Assembly: GCF_018918095.1 (NCBI RefSeq)
Contig: NZ_JAHLPV010000012.1
Coordinates: 1-64,000 of the forward strand
Direction: 5' to 3'
Source: Acetivibrio sp. MSJd-27
GTDB lineage: Bacteria > Bacillota > Clostridia > UMGS1840 > HGM11507
DNA length: 64,000 nt
How positions within the stretch are numbered: the stretch's first letter is position 1; each line of letters begins with the position of its first letter. The translations under genes and the position numbers were made by a program. Of this stretch, positions 8,258-19,808 are shown in pieces. Below the pieces are notes generated by a model. That model ran no database searches, had not been told where the DNA came from, and was given only the letters and a program-made list of their open reading frames with translations.

Positions 8258-11031
8258 TCTCCTTGATAGGGATTGTGTATCAGCTGCGGAAGTGGATAGG
8301 CTCCCTCTTCCTCAACTGTCCAAAGCTTTTGTTCTTCCGGCAAACTGGAGTCCAGATCCAGAAATGCATGTGTCAGTAATTCTGCAGTTGTTTCCGTCAC
8401 ATTGGCGACAGCATTTGTCTCCTCGGCTGTTTTGATGTAGTACACGTTTGACGCTGTAATATTGGCAGGATTCATTGCGGAAACCGCAAATTTTGTTCCG
8501 GTTGAGGAGGCATTATAACAGTTTGTTACCGTTACTTTCCCAGAGGGATTTGCGATAAAACCAGCACTGCTTTTTCCGGGAAAGGCACCCGTATTAAAGG
8601 TATTCTCGATAGCTCCGCTGTCCGCGCGGCATACAATTCCACCGATAAGATAGGTTCCGTCTGTACCGGATGTATTGTAGCATTCGGTGATTTTTCCGCC
8701 GGTAAGCCGGCCCGCGATCCCCCCGTACTGAGCGGGAGAGACCTGAGATGCCAAATTTGCGCTTCGGGATATAACAGAAGAAGCATAGGCGGTTCCGGTG
8801 ATTCCTCCGATGAAATATTTTGAGTTGTATGCAGTTTGAATGCTGCCTCTGACCGTCAAATTGGATACCTCTGTATTTTTTGACAGCTGTCCGATTAAAC
8901 CGCCGATTTGTCCTGCTAGCGAATTTGTCGGCGTGCCTGTAATAACGGTGGCGTTCACTTCCGCTGTTTCCGAAGCGGAACATCCGTCTAATCCGCCGGA
9001 GGCATAGCCGGTGATGCCGCCCAGGTACAAAATCATGCCCTGGTTACAGGTAGAAGAAAAATCACTCTGTATTTTCCCCGTATTGACGCAGCCGGTCAGC
9101 ACAGCGGAGTTGTTTCCGCAGATACCGCCTGCAAAACAGTTGGCTGCCATATGATTGTCGTTGGTTGTCCACACCGTGCCGCGGTTTTCACAAGCGGTAA
9201 GCGGCGCTTTTGTCTGTCCGCAGATACCGCCGATCATCCCTGCGCTGCTCTGGATTTTCCCGGTGTTGATACAGTTTTCCATCGTTCCGGCTCCTTCAAA
9301 GGAACCGGCGATTCCTCCTGCATAAGCGCCGTTCTGAATGCTGTCTCCTGTCACGGTAATATCGGCTTCATTTTCACAGTTTATGATGTCTGAACTGATA
9401 GCGAGTCCTGCGATTCCCGCAGTGTGCGTACCGGTGCTCTCTATACTTCCCGCAATTTTTATTCCTTCCACCTTTGCACCGTTTATCCGGCCGAATAGAG
9501 AGGCATACTGTGTTCCATTTTTCAAATGGAGGGTGATTTCCGCCCGTTCAGAACCGCTTCCGTTCCGGTAGCTTCCCGAAAAGGGGACTCCGGTGGCTTC
9601 AGAGAGAGGCATATAATCCTCCGGAAGGGAAAAGTCCGCAATCTGAATGTAGTGATAATCCATATGTTTTTTGATGTTGTCAAAGTGCTGGGCGGTTGCG
9701 ACCTGATACGGATCTTCCGCAGAACCGTTTCCGCCTGCGAAATAGGACATTGTTTTGTCAAAGATCGTTGTCTGACGTCCCAGAGCATTTTCCAGAATTA
9801 CGGTGTATACATAGTCCTCAGCTTCCTCGCCTTGCTGAACATAGGCAGTGACGTCAAAAGGACTTTCCGCTTCCGTCAGTGACCATTTATTTCCTTCTGT
9901 TAAGATAGTTAGATGCTTTGCGGCACCGCCTTCCCAGTTTAAAAGAAATTTCATCTCATTGTAATCGTAACTTGCCTTCAGCTGTAAGTCTGCGGTATTC
10001 AAAAATCCATTTACATTCAAATCGAGGCTGCTCAGGGCAGAATAATCGGAATCGGTGTAGCCGGAAGAGGCATTTGCTTTTACTTTTACAGAGAAGGTCA
10101 GAGATTCCTCCGTTGTGTTTTCACAGATCTCTTTTAAAATTTCATTTAAATCGCTTGAAAGCTCTTGGGTAGAAATTGTTTTTTCGGTGTCTCCGCACCG
10201 GAAAACAAGATCATAACTGTCTGCGTTTTTGACTTTTGACCAATGGACAATATAATCGTCGCCCAGTTTTAGAATGTTTGGAGAGGAAAGCTGTTTATTT
10301 TGTGGTTTGGAGCTGCCGCCGGAAGAACCGCTGCTGCTTCCGCCTGTACTGACAGACACGCCGCCCATTCCGGCTGTATTTCCCATGTTAGAGGAAGTCG
10401 GTGTCGGTGTGGGAGTAACAGCGGGAGAGCTTGAGATATTATAGAGGGCAATTGCCTTTTGCGAAAGAGTAAAGGCCTCCGCTCTGGTGACGAACTGATT
10501 CGGAAGAAAACTGCCGTCTGCATAGCCGCAAATAATTTTCTTCTGAGATAAAACGGAAACAGCTTCTTCGGCCCAATCGGGAATATCCGATTGGTCGGTA
10601 AAGAAAAGGGGAGAGTCAGACGTCTGTGACGGTTTCAAAATGCGGTATAATATCACAGAGATTTCCGCTCTTGTCAACTGTCCTTCGGGATTTGCATTGC
10701 CGGATGCGTCACCGGATAAGTAGCCGGCATTTTTTGCGGCAGAAAATTCATTTTCATACCAGCTGCCCTTTTCAATGTCAGGATAATTTTCCGCTGTGGG
10801 CTGATCGAACCCAAACAGTCGATTTGTAATTTTTACAAATTCGCAGCGGAGAATGGATGCATCCGGATGGATGTCACCGTTTTCATCGCCATTCAGCACG
10901 TCTGCCTCAATCAGGGTTTGAATGGATTCCTGTGCCCAATGCCCCTCATAATCGGAAGCGGACACGGCAAAGGGAAGGGTACAGAGGAAAAAGATCCATG
11001 CGGTGACTGTTGCGGTTATTTTTTTGTTCAT
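8254..11031 (-). CDS. SLH-domain surface protein with GLUG-like repeats
   Basis: A 925-residue exported protein. The start at 11031 follows GAGGAGG by 7 nt; the longer frame to 11052 covers that site. The signal peptide ends near AVSA-SDY (about residue 25). Three SLH repeats (about 26-195; HWAQESI, WYENEFSAAKNAGYLSGD, WAEEAVSVLSQKKIICGYADG) anchor it to secondary wall polymer. A Pro/Thr then Gly/Ser linker (about 205-245) follows, then a fibronectin-like segment and about eight GLUG-like repeats (GGIAGSFEGAGTMENCINTG, GGICGQTKAPLTACENRG, GGITGTAYASSVISRSAN) that should form a beta-helix, as in adhesins. Likely an anchored adhesive or glycan-binding stalk of the surface complex encoded by this operon. 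Confidence 0.85.
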   Translation of the reverse strand: MNKKITATVTAWIFFLCTLPFAVSASDYEGHWAQESIQTLIEADVLNGDENGDIHPDASILRCEFVKITNRLFGFDQPTAENYPDIEKGSWYENEFSAAKNAGYLSGDASGNANPEGQLTRAEISVILYRILKPSQTSDSPLFFTDQSDIPDWAEEAVSVLSQKKIICGYADGSFLPNQFVTRAEAFTLSQKAIALYNISSSPAVTPTPTPTSSNMGNTAGMGGVSVSTGGSSSGSSGGSSKPQNKQLSSPNILKLGDDYIVHWSKVKNADSYDLVFRCGDTEKTISTQELSSDLNEILKEICENTTEESLTFSVKVKANASSGYTDSDYSALSSLDLNVNGFLNTADLQLKASYDYNEMKFLLNWEGGAAKHLTILTEGNKWSLTEAESPFDVTAYVQQGEEAEDYVYTVILENALGRQTTIFDKTMSYFAGGNGSAEDPYQVATAQHFDNIKKHMDYHYIQIADFSLPEDYMPLSEATGVPFSGSYRNGSGSERAEITLHLKNGTQYASLFGRINGAKVEGIKIAGSIESTGTHTAGIAGLAISSDIINCENEADITVTGDSIQNGAYAGGIAGSFEGAGTMENCINTGKIQSSAGMIGGICGQTKAPLTACENRGTVWTTNDNHMAANCFAGGICGNNSAVLTGCVNTGKIQSDFSSTCNQGMILYLGGITGYASGGLDGCSASETAEVNATVITGTPTNSLAGQIGGLIGQLSKNTEVSNLTVRGSIQTAYNSKYFIGGITGTAYASSVISRSANLASQVSPAQYGGIAGRLTGGKITECYNTSGTDGTYLIGGIVCRADSGAIENTFNTGAFPGKSSAGFIANPSGKVTVTNCYNASSTGTKFAVSAMNPANITASNVYYIKTAEETNAVANVTETTAELLTHAFLDLDSSLPEEQKLWTVEEEGAYPLPQLIHNPYQGE

Positions 11032-11035
11032 TTTG

Positions 11036-14000
11036 TTACCTCCTCTCATCATTAATCACAAAAAATTGATCTGCTTTGAAGTCGCTGTGCTTTAAAACAA
11101 TCAGGCTAGCCCCGGTTGTATTGTTTGAATTGGACTGTACTGCCACAATATCATTGAAGGTGCCGGTACGAATCTCTAATTTTCCTTCTTTGTCAATCTG
11201 TATCAAGGGGAACTGCATGCCGGTGATACTGAAAATCTGTTCAATATAGCTTGTGGGATCACCAAGATCCACATCGGAGACCTTTGCGCTTCCCAGAAGA
11301 ACGCTCAGATTACTTCCTTTTAAGGAATTGCAGTAACCGACCGCCATTCCATAGTTGTTGGTAAAGCCTGCATAATACAGCCTCTCGTCAAAAGGCATTC
11401 CGTACATTCCATATAAAACAGAGGAATAAAGCAGCATAGAACTGGTCGGATACATTGGTGCGGAATAGGACTCCGTGAGATTGTCAAGATGAAGCACCCG
11501 TTCCAGATGGGTGAGTTTTCCGTCCTGCGCAATGACACGGATCATATCGCCCTCTTTCAGAGGGGTGACCGCTTTTCCATAAGGCGTTGCATCTGCTTGG
11601 CATCCCTCGATCAAAAAACGATAGAAGCAGAGAATATCATCCAAATCTGCTGTTGCACTGTATTCGTCTGTTCCGTTCATCGTATAGTAAATTTTTGTGA
11701 TGATTTTTTCCTTCTCCGTATCATATACCTGAGTTTTCTTTTTGAATATGTACATCGGGTAAGAAGCCGCATAGGGAACCTTTCCATAATAATAGGTATC
11801 CGTTCTGCCCCGCAGGATAACAAGACCTGCGATTCCGGTTTCCGGATCAATGTCATATCCCTGTATGTCATAGTTTATCATATTTGACAGGGAGTTGGAA
11901 TACATGACCTGATAATTTTCGTCCTTCAAAGGCATTTCATACAGTTTGGCCATAGCTTCTTCCGGTGCGCGGTTCAGATTGGCGTTCTGTTTGTTGGTAG
12001 CATATTTCTGCCATACGTCAAAGCCGTATACATCTACGTCAGGAACATTTAGGATCACGGTATCAGAGGTGAGATAAAAGCGTCCTTCAATGGAGACGCC
12101 CTTGGTCGTTTTTGTATCGCCTGCGCGGGGACTGCGGTATCCGGCCTTCAGCGCCTTTTCATCTTCTGTTTCATTTTTGCTGTATTTAATATGAGTCTGG
12201 GAAGAATAAAAAGTGAGCTCACCGTTATCCGGTTCGTTCGGCGTATCGGTATCAATTCTAGTTACCATATTATCCGAATTGATATCGACGATCACTGGAC
12301 GGGATAAGCTGGACACTGCTTTGGCTCCCTCCGGCCGTGTTTTCAAACGCGTCAAAGCTTCCTCCGCGTTTTTACAGCGGACGCCGTCAACTGTGACGGA
12401 ATCTCTTGCTTCCAAAGTAAGAACTTCGCCGTCTTTGGTGAACAACTTTAAATTCAGGGTATCACCGAAGGAATCCTCCAGCTGGGCGCCAATGAGATAA
12501 GCATAATTTTTTGCAGTTGTTGCAGCGTTTTCCGTATAGGCAATTTTTCCGGTGCAGTCCAAATAAAAGGTTGCATTCTGTCCGAAGGAGATCTGTTCAA
12601 TCAGGGTCTTTTTTATAGAAAGCAGACTGTTTGATACCTCATAACCTTTGTCGTCCACATAGATTTCTCTCTCAGCGGGAGACGCGGATGTGACGGTGCC
12701 GGATGCTGTGACCGACGAGACAGTCAGATAATAAAAATCTTTGCCGTCAATTTTTTCCGGCGACTGTGCAACCGAGACAATATCATTCTTGTTCAAATCC
12801 CGCAGCGTGGAATATCCTTCGCTCATGATAAAACGGAAGGAGGCATCCTTGTCGTTGAGATCCAGATTTTGAGAAGGATTCAGCCGGCAATTGATAAAAA
12901 GGTCGTCCTCGTCCGCCAGGTCCACAACAATATTGCGTGATGCGCCTTTTTGCCCATCATAGAGGTTGAAACTGATGATTTCAATAAATTCCGCTTTGTT
13001 ATTTTCGTTTAATACCGCGCGGATAAGACCGTCTTCCGGAACCAGTTCGTTCCAGTTGTAATGGACCAGGTGAACGCCGTTGAGTACAACAAAAGGCGGC
13101 TGCTGGCCAAAAGAAACCTTCTGGTATTTTCCGCTGTCCTTTTCCGGCTCATACTCCAGATAACCAGATGTGACGCCGATAACCCAATCTGCGTTCAAAA
13201 GAATTTCCTGTGTGTTTTTGTGCAGGGAGTAATAAATAACTTCATTTCTTCCGGTTTCTTCATTGTATTTAATGAATGCCTTTACACGGCAGCCCAAATG
13301 ATTTGAGATATCCGTTTTCCCAGTATAGGCAGTAATCCGGTCGGAAGTTTTGACATCCGTTAAAACCACTCGCTCCGGATCGGAGATACTGACTCCTTCC
13401 ATGGAAACCAGACCATTGTCAATAATCGTTGCATCGTATTCCAGAATACCCAGACGTTCCGAGAGAATATTTTTTGTTTTTTCGATCTCGACCTGGATTC
13501 CACTATTACTGACAGAGTCAATGGATACCAAGTCAGCGAACAGGGCATTGTAGAAAAGCTTTGCCATAATACTGCCGGTGATTTTTTCACTGGAGAGATC
13601 CACGCCTTTGGTGATTCCGGCTTCCCTTGCAATGACATAATAGCCGCTGGGATAACCGCCGTAAGCATTGGCGTATACCGTATAACCCAGAACATTTACC
13701 AGCATGGCAACGGCTTCCGGCATTGTGATTTCCCGATCGGGATAAAAATTATTTTCGTTGTCGCCGTTCACAACATTGATGTCGCGGCAAGCCTTGATAT
13801 ACGGGTAATAGGCGTGTGTGGACGGAACGTCCGCAAAAGGGATGCCCTCATAATTTCCCGCTGTTGAGAAGTCCACATGGGGGAACATCATTAAGGCCAG
13901 TAATTTCGTAAATTCTCCTCTTGTTTTGGAAGCGGTCAAATCAAAAGAGCCGTCTATCACGCCGATTGATTTCAAAAAGCCGGCTTCCATTGAGAATGGT

Positions 14001-14104
14001 AAGGAAATCGCTTGATCATCCGCAGTCTCTTCCAATGCAATTCCCGGTGAGAAACAGCCGAATAAGAGGCTGACTGCCAGAAGAACGGCAAAACTCTTTT
14101 TCAT
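11036..14104 (-). CDS. Large SLH-domain S-layer-type protein
   Basis: A 1022-residue exported protein. The ATG at 14104 is chosen because AAGGAGG lies 8 nt upstream and the signal peptide then starts correctly (MKKSFAVLLAVSLLFG). A longer frame to 14164 would only add residues overlapping the preceding gene. SLH-like repeats occupy roughly residues 45-205 (KTRGEFTKLLALMMFP, FADVPSTHAYYPYIKACRDI, DREITMPEAVAMLVNVLGY), more divergent than those in the next gene. The remaining 800 residues are beta-rich with repeated aspartate/valine segments, as in clostridial S-layer-like proteins, and contain no enzyme motif I recognise. Gaps of 1 and 4 nt to its neighbours show operon membership. Confidence 0.8.
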   Translation of the reverse strand: MKKSFAVLLAVSLLFGCFSPGIALEETADDQAISLPFSMEAGFLKSIGVIDGSFDLTASKTRGEFTKLLALMMFPHVDFSTAGNYEGIPFADVPSTHAYYPYIKACRDINVVNGDNENNFYPDREITMPEAVAMLVNVLGYTVYANAYGGYPSGYYVIAREAGITKGVDLSSEKITGSIMAKLFYNALFADLVSIDSVSNSGIQVEIEKTKNILSERLGILEYDATIIDNGLVSMEGVSISDPERVVLTDVKTSDRITAYTGKTDISNHLGCRVKAFIKYNEETGRNEVIYYSLHKNTQEILLNADWVIGVTSGYLEYEPEKDSGKYQKVSFGQQPPFVVLNGVHLVHYNWNELVPEDGLIRAVLNENNKAEFIEIISFNLYDGQKGASRNIVVDLADEDDLFINCRLNPSQNLDLNDKDASFRFIMSEGYSTLRDLNKNDIVSVAQSPEKIDGKDFYYLTVSSVTASGTVTSASPAEREIYVDDKGYEVSNSLLSIKKTLIEQISFGQNATFYLDCTGKIAYTENAATTAKNYAYLIGAQLEDSFGDTLNLKLFTKDGEVLTLEARDSVTVDGVRCKNAEEALTRLKTRPEGAKAVSSLSRPVIVDINSDNMVTRIDTDTPNEPDNGELTFYSSQTHIKYSKNETEDEKALKAGYRSPRAGDTKTTKGVSIEGRFYLTSDTVILNVPDVDVYGFDVWQKYATNKQNANLNRAPEEAMAKLYEMPLKDENYQVMYSNSLSNMINYDIQGYDIDPETGIAGLVILRGRTDTYYYGKVPYAASYPMYIFKKKTQVYDTEKEKIITKIYYTMNGTDEYSATADLDDILCFYRFLIEGCQADATPYGKAVTPLKEGDMIRVIAQDGKLTHLERVLHLDNLTESYSAPMYPTSSMLLYSSVLYGMYGMPFDERLYYAGFTNNYGMAVGYCNSLKGSNLSVLLGSAKVSDVDLGDPTSYIEQIFSITGMQFPLIQIDKEGKLEIRTGTFNDIVAVQSNSNNTTGASLIVLKHSDFKADQFFVINDERR

Positions 14105-14105
14105 G

Positions 14106-15683
14106 TTATTTTCCTCCTTGCTCCTTGTCGTATTCTTCCTGTGACTGATTGTATATGTTAACAATTTCGGATGCTCCCATTGTTTCTGCTTTGGTCAGCC
14201 ATTCCCTCCAGGCGCTGTCACCGGTTTTGCTGCCGAGAATATAGTTGGAGAAAAATTCGCTGGCCGCTTTCCGCAGGTTAGGCATTTTGTCGTTGATAAC
14301 TTCTTTTTGCTCGTTGGTGAAACGAAGAATCGGATCGGCAGGTTCGAAGATGTTATCCTTTTGTGCAAAATTCTGTGCCTCCTGTTCCCGTTCGCTAAAA
14401 ATATAATAATTGCTGTTCCGATCAAACCGGCGGTACATTCCGTTTACATACATTCCGTATTTTTGTTCTAAATCGGTAATGTTGGGGTTTTTGTCCGGAT
14501 ATTCTATGTAGTTTGCTTTTCCATTTTCGTCCAAGCTGTAAGTTACGCCTTCCTCACCCATTGTCATTAGTTTTGCTCCTGCGGGAGAGAGCATAAAATC
14601 GGCTAGCTGTAATGATAGTTCCGTATTTTTATTGTTGGATACCGCGATTCCCCCGGTTACCTTGGGAAGTGTGATAAGGGTTCCTTTCGGTCCAATGGGA
14701 TAGCCATAGCGCAGATCATAATCCGGCGTTGTTTTTCTTGCCTCCTCTGTGAAGCTGTCCAGCCTGCCAATCCAGTCGAAGGTGGTGAACGCTTTGTCTG
14801 CCTGTGTCATCTTTGAGGTCCAGGCGGATTGGGTCAGCGTCAGAAATTCTGGGTCAATCAATCCTTCCGTATAGAGCTTTCTCAAAAAATCCAGCATATC
14901 TTTCATTTTGGGATCGGTATCAGAATACTTCCAGGTTTTCTCTTCCTCATCATAATAGGGACTGTTGGCAACAATTCCCCAACTGGTTCCGAGATGGGTA
15001 AACAGCGTGCTCTGGTTTTTGGAGGTGAACGGAGTGGATGCGGGATACAGCTCCTTTAATTTTTTTAGGTTTTGATAAAATTCTTCCTGATTTGTCCAGG
15101 GAGTTATTCCGTGCTTGTCAAAAACGTCCTTCCGATATAACATACCGTGATTGACGTCCCGATTGATATCATAGGATGGGAGGACATACAGATGTCCGTC
15201 GTTGGCTTGGTACGAGGTGAAAATCCACTTGTTTTCGGGGTTATCTGCAAAAATAGATTTAAAATTCGGCATGATGTCCAGTTTGTTATCGACAGAAGCG
15301 AATGCTCCCTGCACAGCCAAATCATTGATCTGCTCGTTGTTTCCAAAACCAGCCCCCACGATATCGGGCAGTTTCTTTGAGGCGGCGAGCACCTTGATTT
15401 TTTCCTGTATCGTAGAGGTTGGGTATGCATCAATTTGTACATTGACACCTGTTATTTCCTTCAGCTTCTGGTGGACAAAGAGCTCATTCAGATTAGAAAT
15501 GCTGGAAGACACTGCCCAAGTAATCGTTTCATTCTTACTGGTAAGCGGCAACTTAAGCCCTCCGGTATCGCCCACGTCGCTTGTACCTATAGAATGCTGC
15601 GTATTTGCATTCTGCTGTTTGTTGCAGGATGCCATTGAAATTATCGTTATGGCACACAGCAAACCACATATCATTCGTTTCAT
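14106..15683 (-). CDS. Extracellular solute-binding lipoprotein (ABC sugar/oligosaccharide type)
   Basis: A 525-residue lipoprotein and first gene of the operon. The lipobox I-S-M-A-S-C puts the lipid-modified cysteine at residue 20. The body matches family 1 solute-binding proteins of the LplA kind (N-E-LFVHQKLKEITGVNV, PDIVGAGFGNNEQINDLA, WTNQEEFYQNLKKLKELYP, C-terminal LRKAASEFFSNYI), usually for oligosaccharides. AGGAGG precedes the start. The usual LplB/LplC permeases are absent on both sides in this window. It either borrows membrane components encoded elsewhere or serves as a surface receptor together with the SLH and propeller proteins. The ligand is unknown. Confidence 0.85.
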   Translation of the reverse strand: MKRMICGLLCAITIISMASCNKQQNANTQHSIGTSDVGDTGGLKLPLTSKNETITWAVSSSISNLNELFVHQKLKEITGVNVQIDAYPTSTIQEKIKVLAASKKLPDIVGAGFGNNEQINDLAVQGAFASVDNKLDIMPNFKSIFADNPENKWIFTSYQANDGHLYVLPSYDINRDVNHGMLYRKDVFDKHGITPWTNQEEFYQNLKKLKELYPASTPFTSKNQSTLFTHLGTSWGIVANSPYYDEEEKTWKYSDTDPKMKDMLDFLRKLYTEGLIDPEFLTLTQSAWTSKMTQADKAFTTFDWIGRLDSFTEEARKTTPDYDLRYGYPIGPKGTLITLPKVTGGIAVSNNKNTELSLQLADFMLSPAGAKLMTMGEEGVTYSLDENGKANYIEYPDKNPNITDLEQKYGMYVNGMYRRFDRNSNYYIFSEREQEAQNFAQKDNIFEPADPILRFTNEQKEVINDKMPNLRKAASEFFSNYILGSKTGDSAWREWLTKAETMGASEIVNIYNQSQEEYDKEQGGK

Positions 15684-15750
15684 AGTTTCTTTCCTCCTCC
15701 TTATTTTTTTCGAAATTTTTTCGTGAAAATATAGTCTTACCTCTTATTCT

Positions 15751-15779
15751 AGTATATAATGGGCTCTTTCGTTTCACAA
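15751..15779 (-). promoter_or_regulatory. Predicted promoter of the surface operon with overlapping inverted repeat
   Basis: On the minus strand TTGTGA (15779-15774), 17 nt, TATACT (15756-15751), about 68 nt before the lipoprotein start. The -35 box lies inside an inverted repeat GTTTCA-7 nt-TGAAAC (15771-15789), a plausible operator for a repressor. Confidence 0.55.
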
Positions 15780-15818
15780 TAAATGAAACGCTCATAAATT
15801 TGTACATTTGTTGCATAG

Positions 15819-15848
15819 AAAAAGAGCCGCAGCATTTTGCCGCGGCTC
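15819..15848 (-). terminator. Terminator-like hairpin upstream of the surface operon
   Basis: Stem GAGCCGC (15824-15830) with GCGGCTC (15842-15848), 11-nt loop, followed on the minus strand by TTTTT. No leftward gene lies upstream before the divergent ligA. It may be an attenuator of a longer leader, or the leftover terminator of a lost gene. Confidence 0.55.
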
Positions 15849-15855
15849 CAATCTA

Positions 15856-15870
15856 TTGAAACGGTTTCAA
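15856..15870. promoter_or_regulatory. 15-bp palindrome, LacI-family-like operator
   Basis: TTGAAACGGTTTCAA is a perfect palindrome around a central G and resembles LacI/CcpA-type operators (TGAAA..TTTCA arms), although a true cre site has one more central base. It stands between ligA and the surface operon; the related arms GTTTCA/TGAAAC recur at 15771-15789. Confidence 0.4.
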
Positions 15871-15997
15871 ATCTGCCTTTCCAATGAATGGCGTCATTTT
15901 GGAAACCGATAAAAAGGGGAGGGGTTCACTACATATTATGTGCTTCCATGTAAAAGGTTCCGGCATTGAAAAATATGAGGCAATCTTACAGAAATGG

Positions 15998-18050
<2,053 letters not shown>

Positions 18051-18065
18051 ACAGGAGGCTATCTT

Positions 18066-18350
18066 ATGATAACAAAAGAGACAGTGCAGTATGTTGCCGA
18101 TTTGGCAAGACTGTCCTTTGATGAAACAAGTATCGAAAAGTTTACAAAGGATATGGAGCAGATTATCGGTTTTGCCGATAAATTGGGAGAACTGGACACG
18201 GAAGGCGTCAATCCGACCGCCCATTCCGTTCCGGTTTACAATGTGTTTCGCGAGGATGAGGTGAAAGAATCTTTCCCGCGCAATGAAATTTTGAAGAATG
18301 CACCGGAAAAGGACAGCGAATATTTTGTTGTGCCGAAGGTTGTAGAATAG
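18066..18350 (+). CDS. gatC: Asp-tRNA(Asn)/Glu-tRNA(Gln) amidotransferase subunit C
   Basis: A 94-residue small subunit that wraps around GatA and stabilises the GatCAB complex. The complex converts misacylated Glu-tRNA(Gln) and/or Asp-tRNA(Asn) to the amidated form in bacteria lacking the cognate synthetase. The start T-V-QYVADLARLSF and the C-terminal EVKESFPRNEILKNAP are characteristic of GatC. AGGAGG lies just upstream. It is followed by gatA after 12 nt. Confidence 0.96.
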   Translation: MITKETVQYVADLARLSFDETSIEKFTKDMEQIIGFADKLGELDTEGVNPTAHSVPVYNVFREDEVKESFPRNEILKNAPEKDSEYFVVPKVVE

Positions 18351-18362
18351 GAGGAAGGATTC

Positions 18363-19808
18363 ATGTCTGATTTATTTCAATGCTCTGTCCGTGAGATTTC
18401 CGAAAAACTGAAAAAGAAAGAAATCTCCTCGGTGGAGCTGACACAAAAATCACTGGAACAAATTCATAAAACAGAACCGCAGGCAGAGGCTTTTCTGACC
18501 GTTTGTGAAGAGCAAGCGCTTGCACAGGCGAAGAAAGCGGACGAGGTATTGGCAGCCGGAACAGCACAGTCGATCCTGACAGGCATTCCGATGGCAGTCA
18601 AGGACAATATCTGTACCAAAGGAATCCGTACCACCTGTGCTTCCAGAATGCTGGAACATTTCATTCCGCCTTACGACGCCGCCGTGATGGAAAAGTTAAA
18701 TGGGGCAAATGCGGTTATGGTCGGTAAGGTGAATCTGGACGAATTTGCGATGGGCTCCTCCACCGAAAATTCTTATTTTAAAAAGACAAAAAATCCCCAT
18801 GATTTGACCCGTGTGCCGGGGGGCTCCTCCGGTGGTTCCGCGGCTAGTGTAGGCTTTCATGAAGTGTTTTATTCGCTTGGTTCCGATACCGGCGGTTCCA
18901 TCCGCCAGCCTGCAGCGTACTGCGGCGTTGTGGGCTTAAAACCCACTTACGGCTTAGTGTCCAGATATGGTTTGGTCGCTTTTGCTTCTTCTTTGGATCA
19001 AATCGGGCCTCTTGCCAATAATGTGGAGGATTGCGCTTTTGTATTGGAAACGATCGCCGGCAAGGATCCGCGGGATGCCACCTCGGTGGACAGCAGAAAA
19101 GCGGATTTTTCATCCGGATTGGGAAAAGGCGTCAAAGGTTTGCGTATCGGTATTCCAAAAGAATATTTTGGCAGCAGTTTGAATCCGGAGATTAAGGAGA
19201 AGGTGCTGAATGCAGTCAAAGCATTGGAGAAAGAGGGGGCTGAGATTGTTGACATCAGCCTCAAAGAGCTTGACTATGCGCTTCCGGCTTACTACATAAT
19301 TTCGTCAGCCGAAGCAAGCTCTAATCTGGCGCGTTATGATGGCGTAAAATATGGTTATCGTGCGCAGGAATTTGACAGCCTGATTGACATGTATCGCAAG
19401 AGCCGTACCGAGGGCTTCGGTGATGAAGTGAAGCGGAGGATTATGCTGGGAACCTATGTTTTGAGTTCGGGTTATTATGACGCCTACTACAAAAAAGCAC
19501 AGCAGGTTCGCACCCTGATTCAGCAAAGCTTTGTCAGCCGTTTTGAGCAGGTGGATGCCATCATCACTCCAACAGTGCCGAATGAAGCATTCCGTATCGG
19601 CGAAAAAACGGACAACCCCACTCAGATGTATCTGGAGGATATCTATACGGTCAGCATCAACATTGCAGGTCTTCCTGCAATGAGCGTACCCTGCGGAAAA
19701 ACCTCTTCCAATATGCCTGTCGGCATGCAGATCATTGGAAAGCATTTTGATGAGAAGACAATATTAAATGTGGGGTATACCTATGAGCAGATAAGGGGGA
19801 CGTTCTGA
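18363..19808 (+). CDS. gatA: Asp-tRNA(Asn)/Glu-tRNA(Gln) amidotransferase subunit A
   Basis: A 481-residue glutaminase subunit of the amidase signature family. It frees ammonia from glutamine and channels it to GatB. The Ser-cisSer-Lys triad is visible: Lys80 (GIPMAVKDN), Ser155 in GGSSGGSA, and the nucleophile Ser179 in [10 protein letters not shown]. Good Shine-Dalgarno (AGGAGGA) 7 nt before the ATG. Its stop codon overlaps the gatB start (TGATG), indicating translational coupling. Confidence 0.97.
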   Translation: MSDLFQCSVREISEKLKKKEISSVELTQKSLEQIHKTEPQAEAFLTVCEEQALAQAKKADEVLAAGTAQSILTGIPMAVKDNICTKGIRTTCASRMLEHFIPPYDAAVMEKLNGANAVMVGKVNLDEFAMGSSTENSYFKKTKNPHDLTRVPGGSSGGSAASVGFHEVFYSLGSDTGGSIRQPAAYCGVVGLKPTYGLVSRYGLVAFASSLDQIGPLANNVEDCAFVLETIAGKDPRDATSVDSRKADFSSGLGKGVKGLRIGIPKEYFGSSLNPEIKEKVLNAVKALEKEGAEIVDISLKELDYALPAYYIISSAEASSNLARYDGVKYGYRAQEFDSLIDMYRKSRTEGFGDEVKRRIMLGTYVLSSGYYDAYYKKAQQVRTLIQQSFVSRFEQVDAIITPTVPNEAFRIGEKTDNPTQMYLEDIYTVSINIAGLPAMSVPCGKTSSNMPVGMQIIGKHFDEKTILNVGYTYEQIRGTF

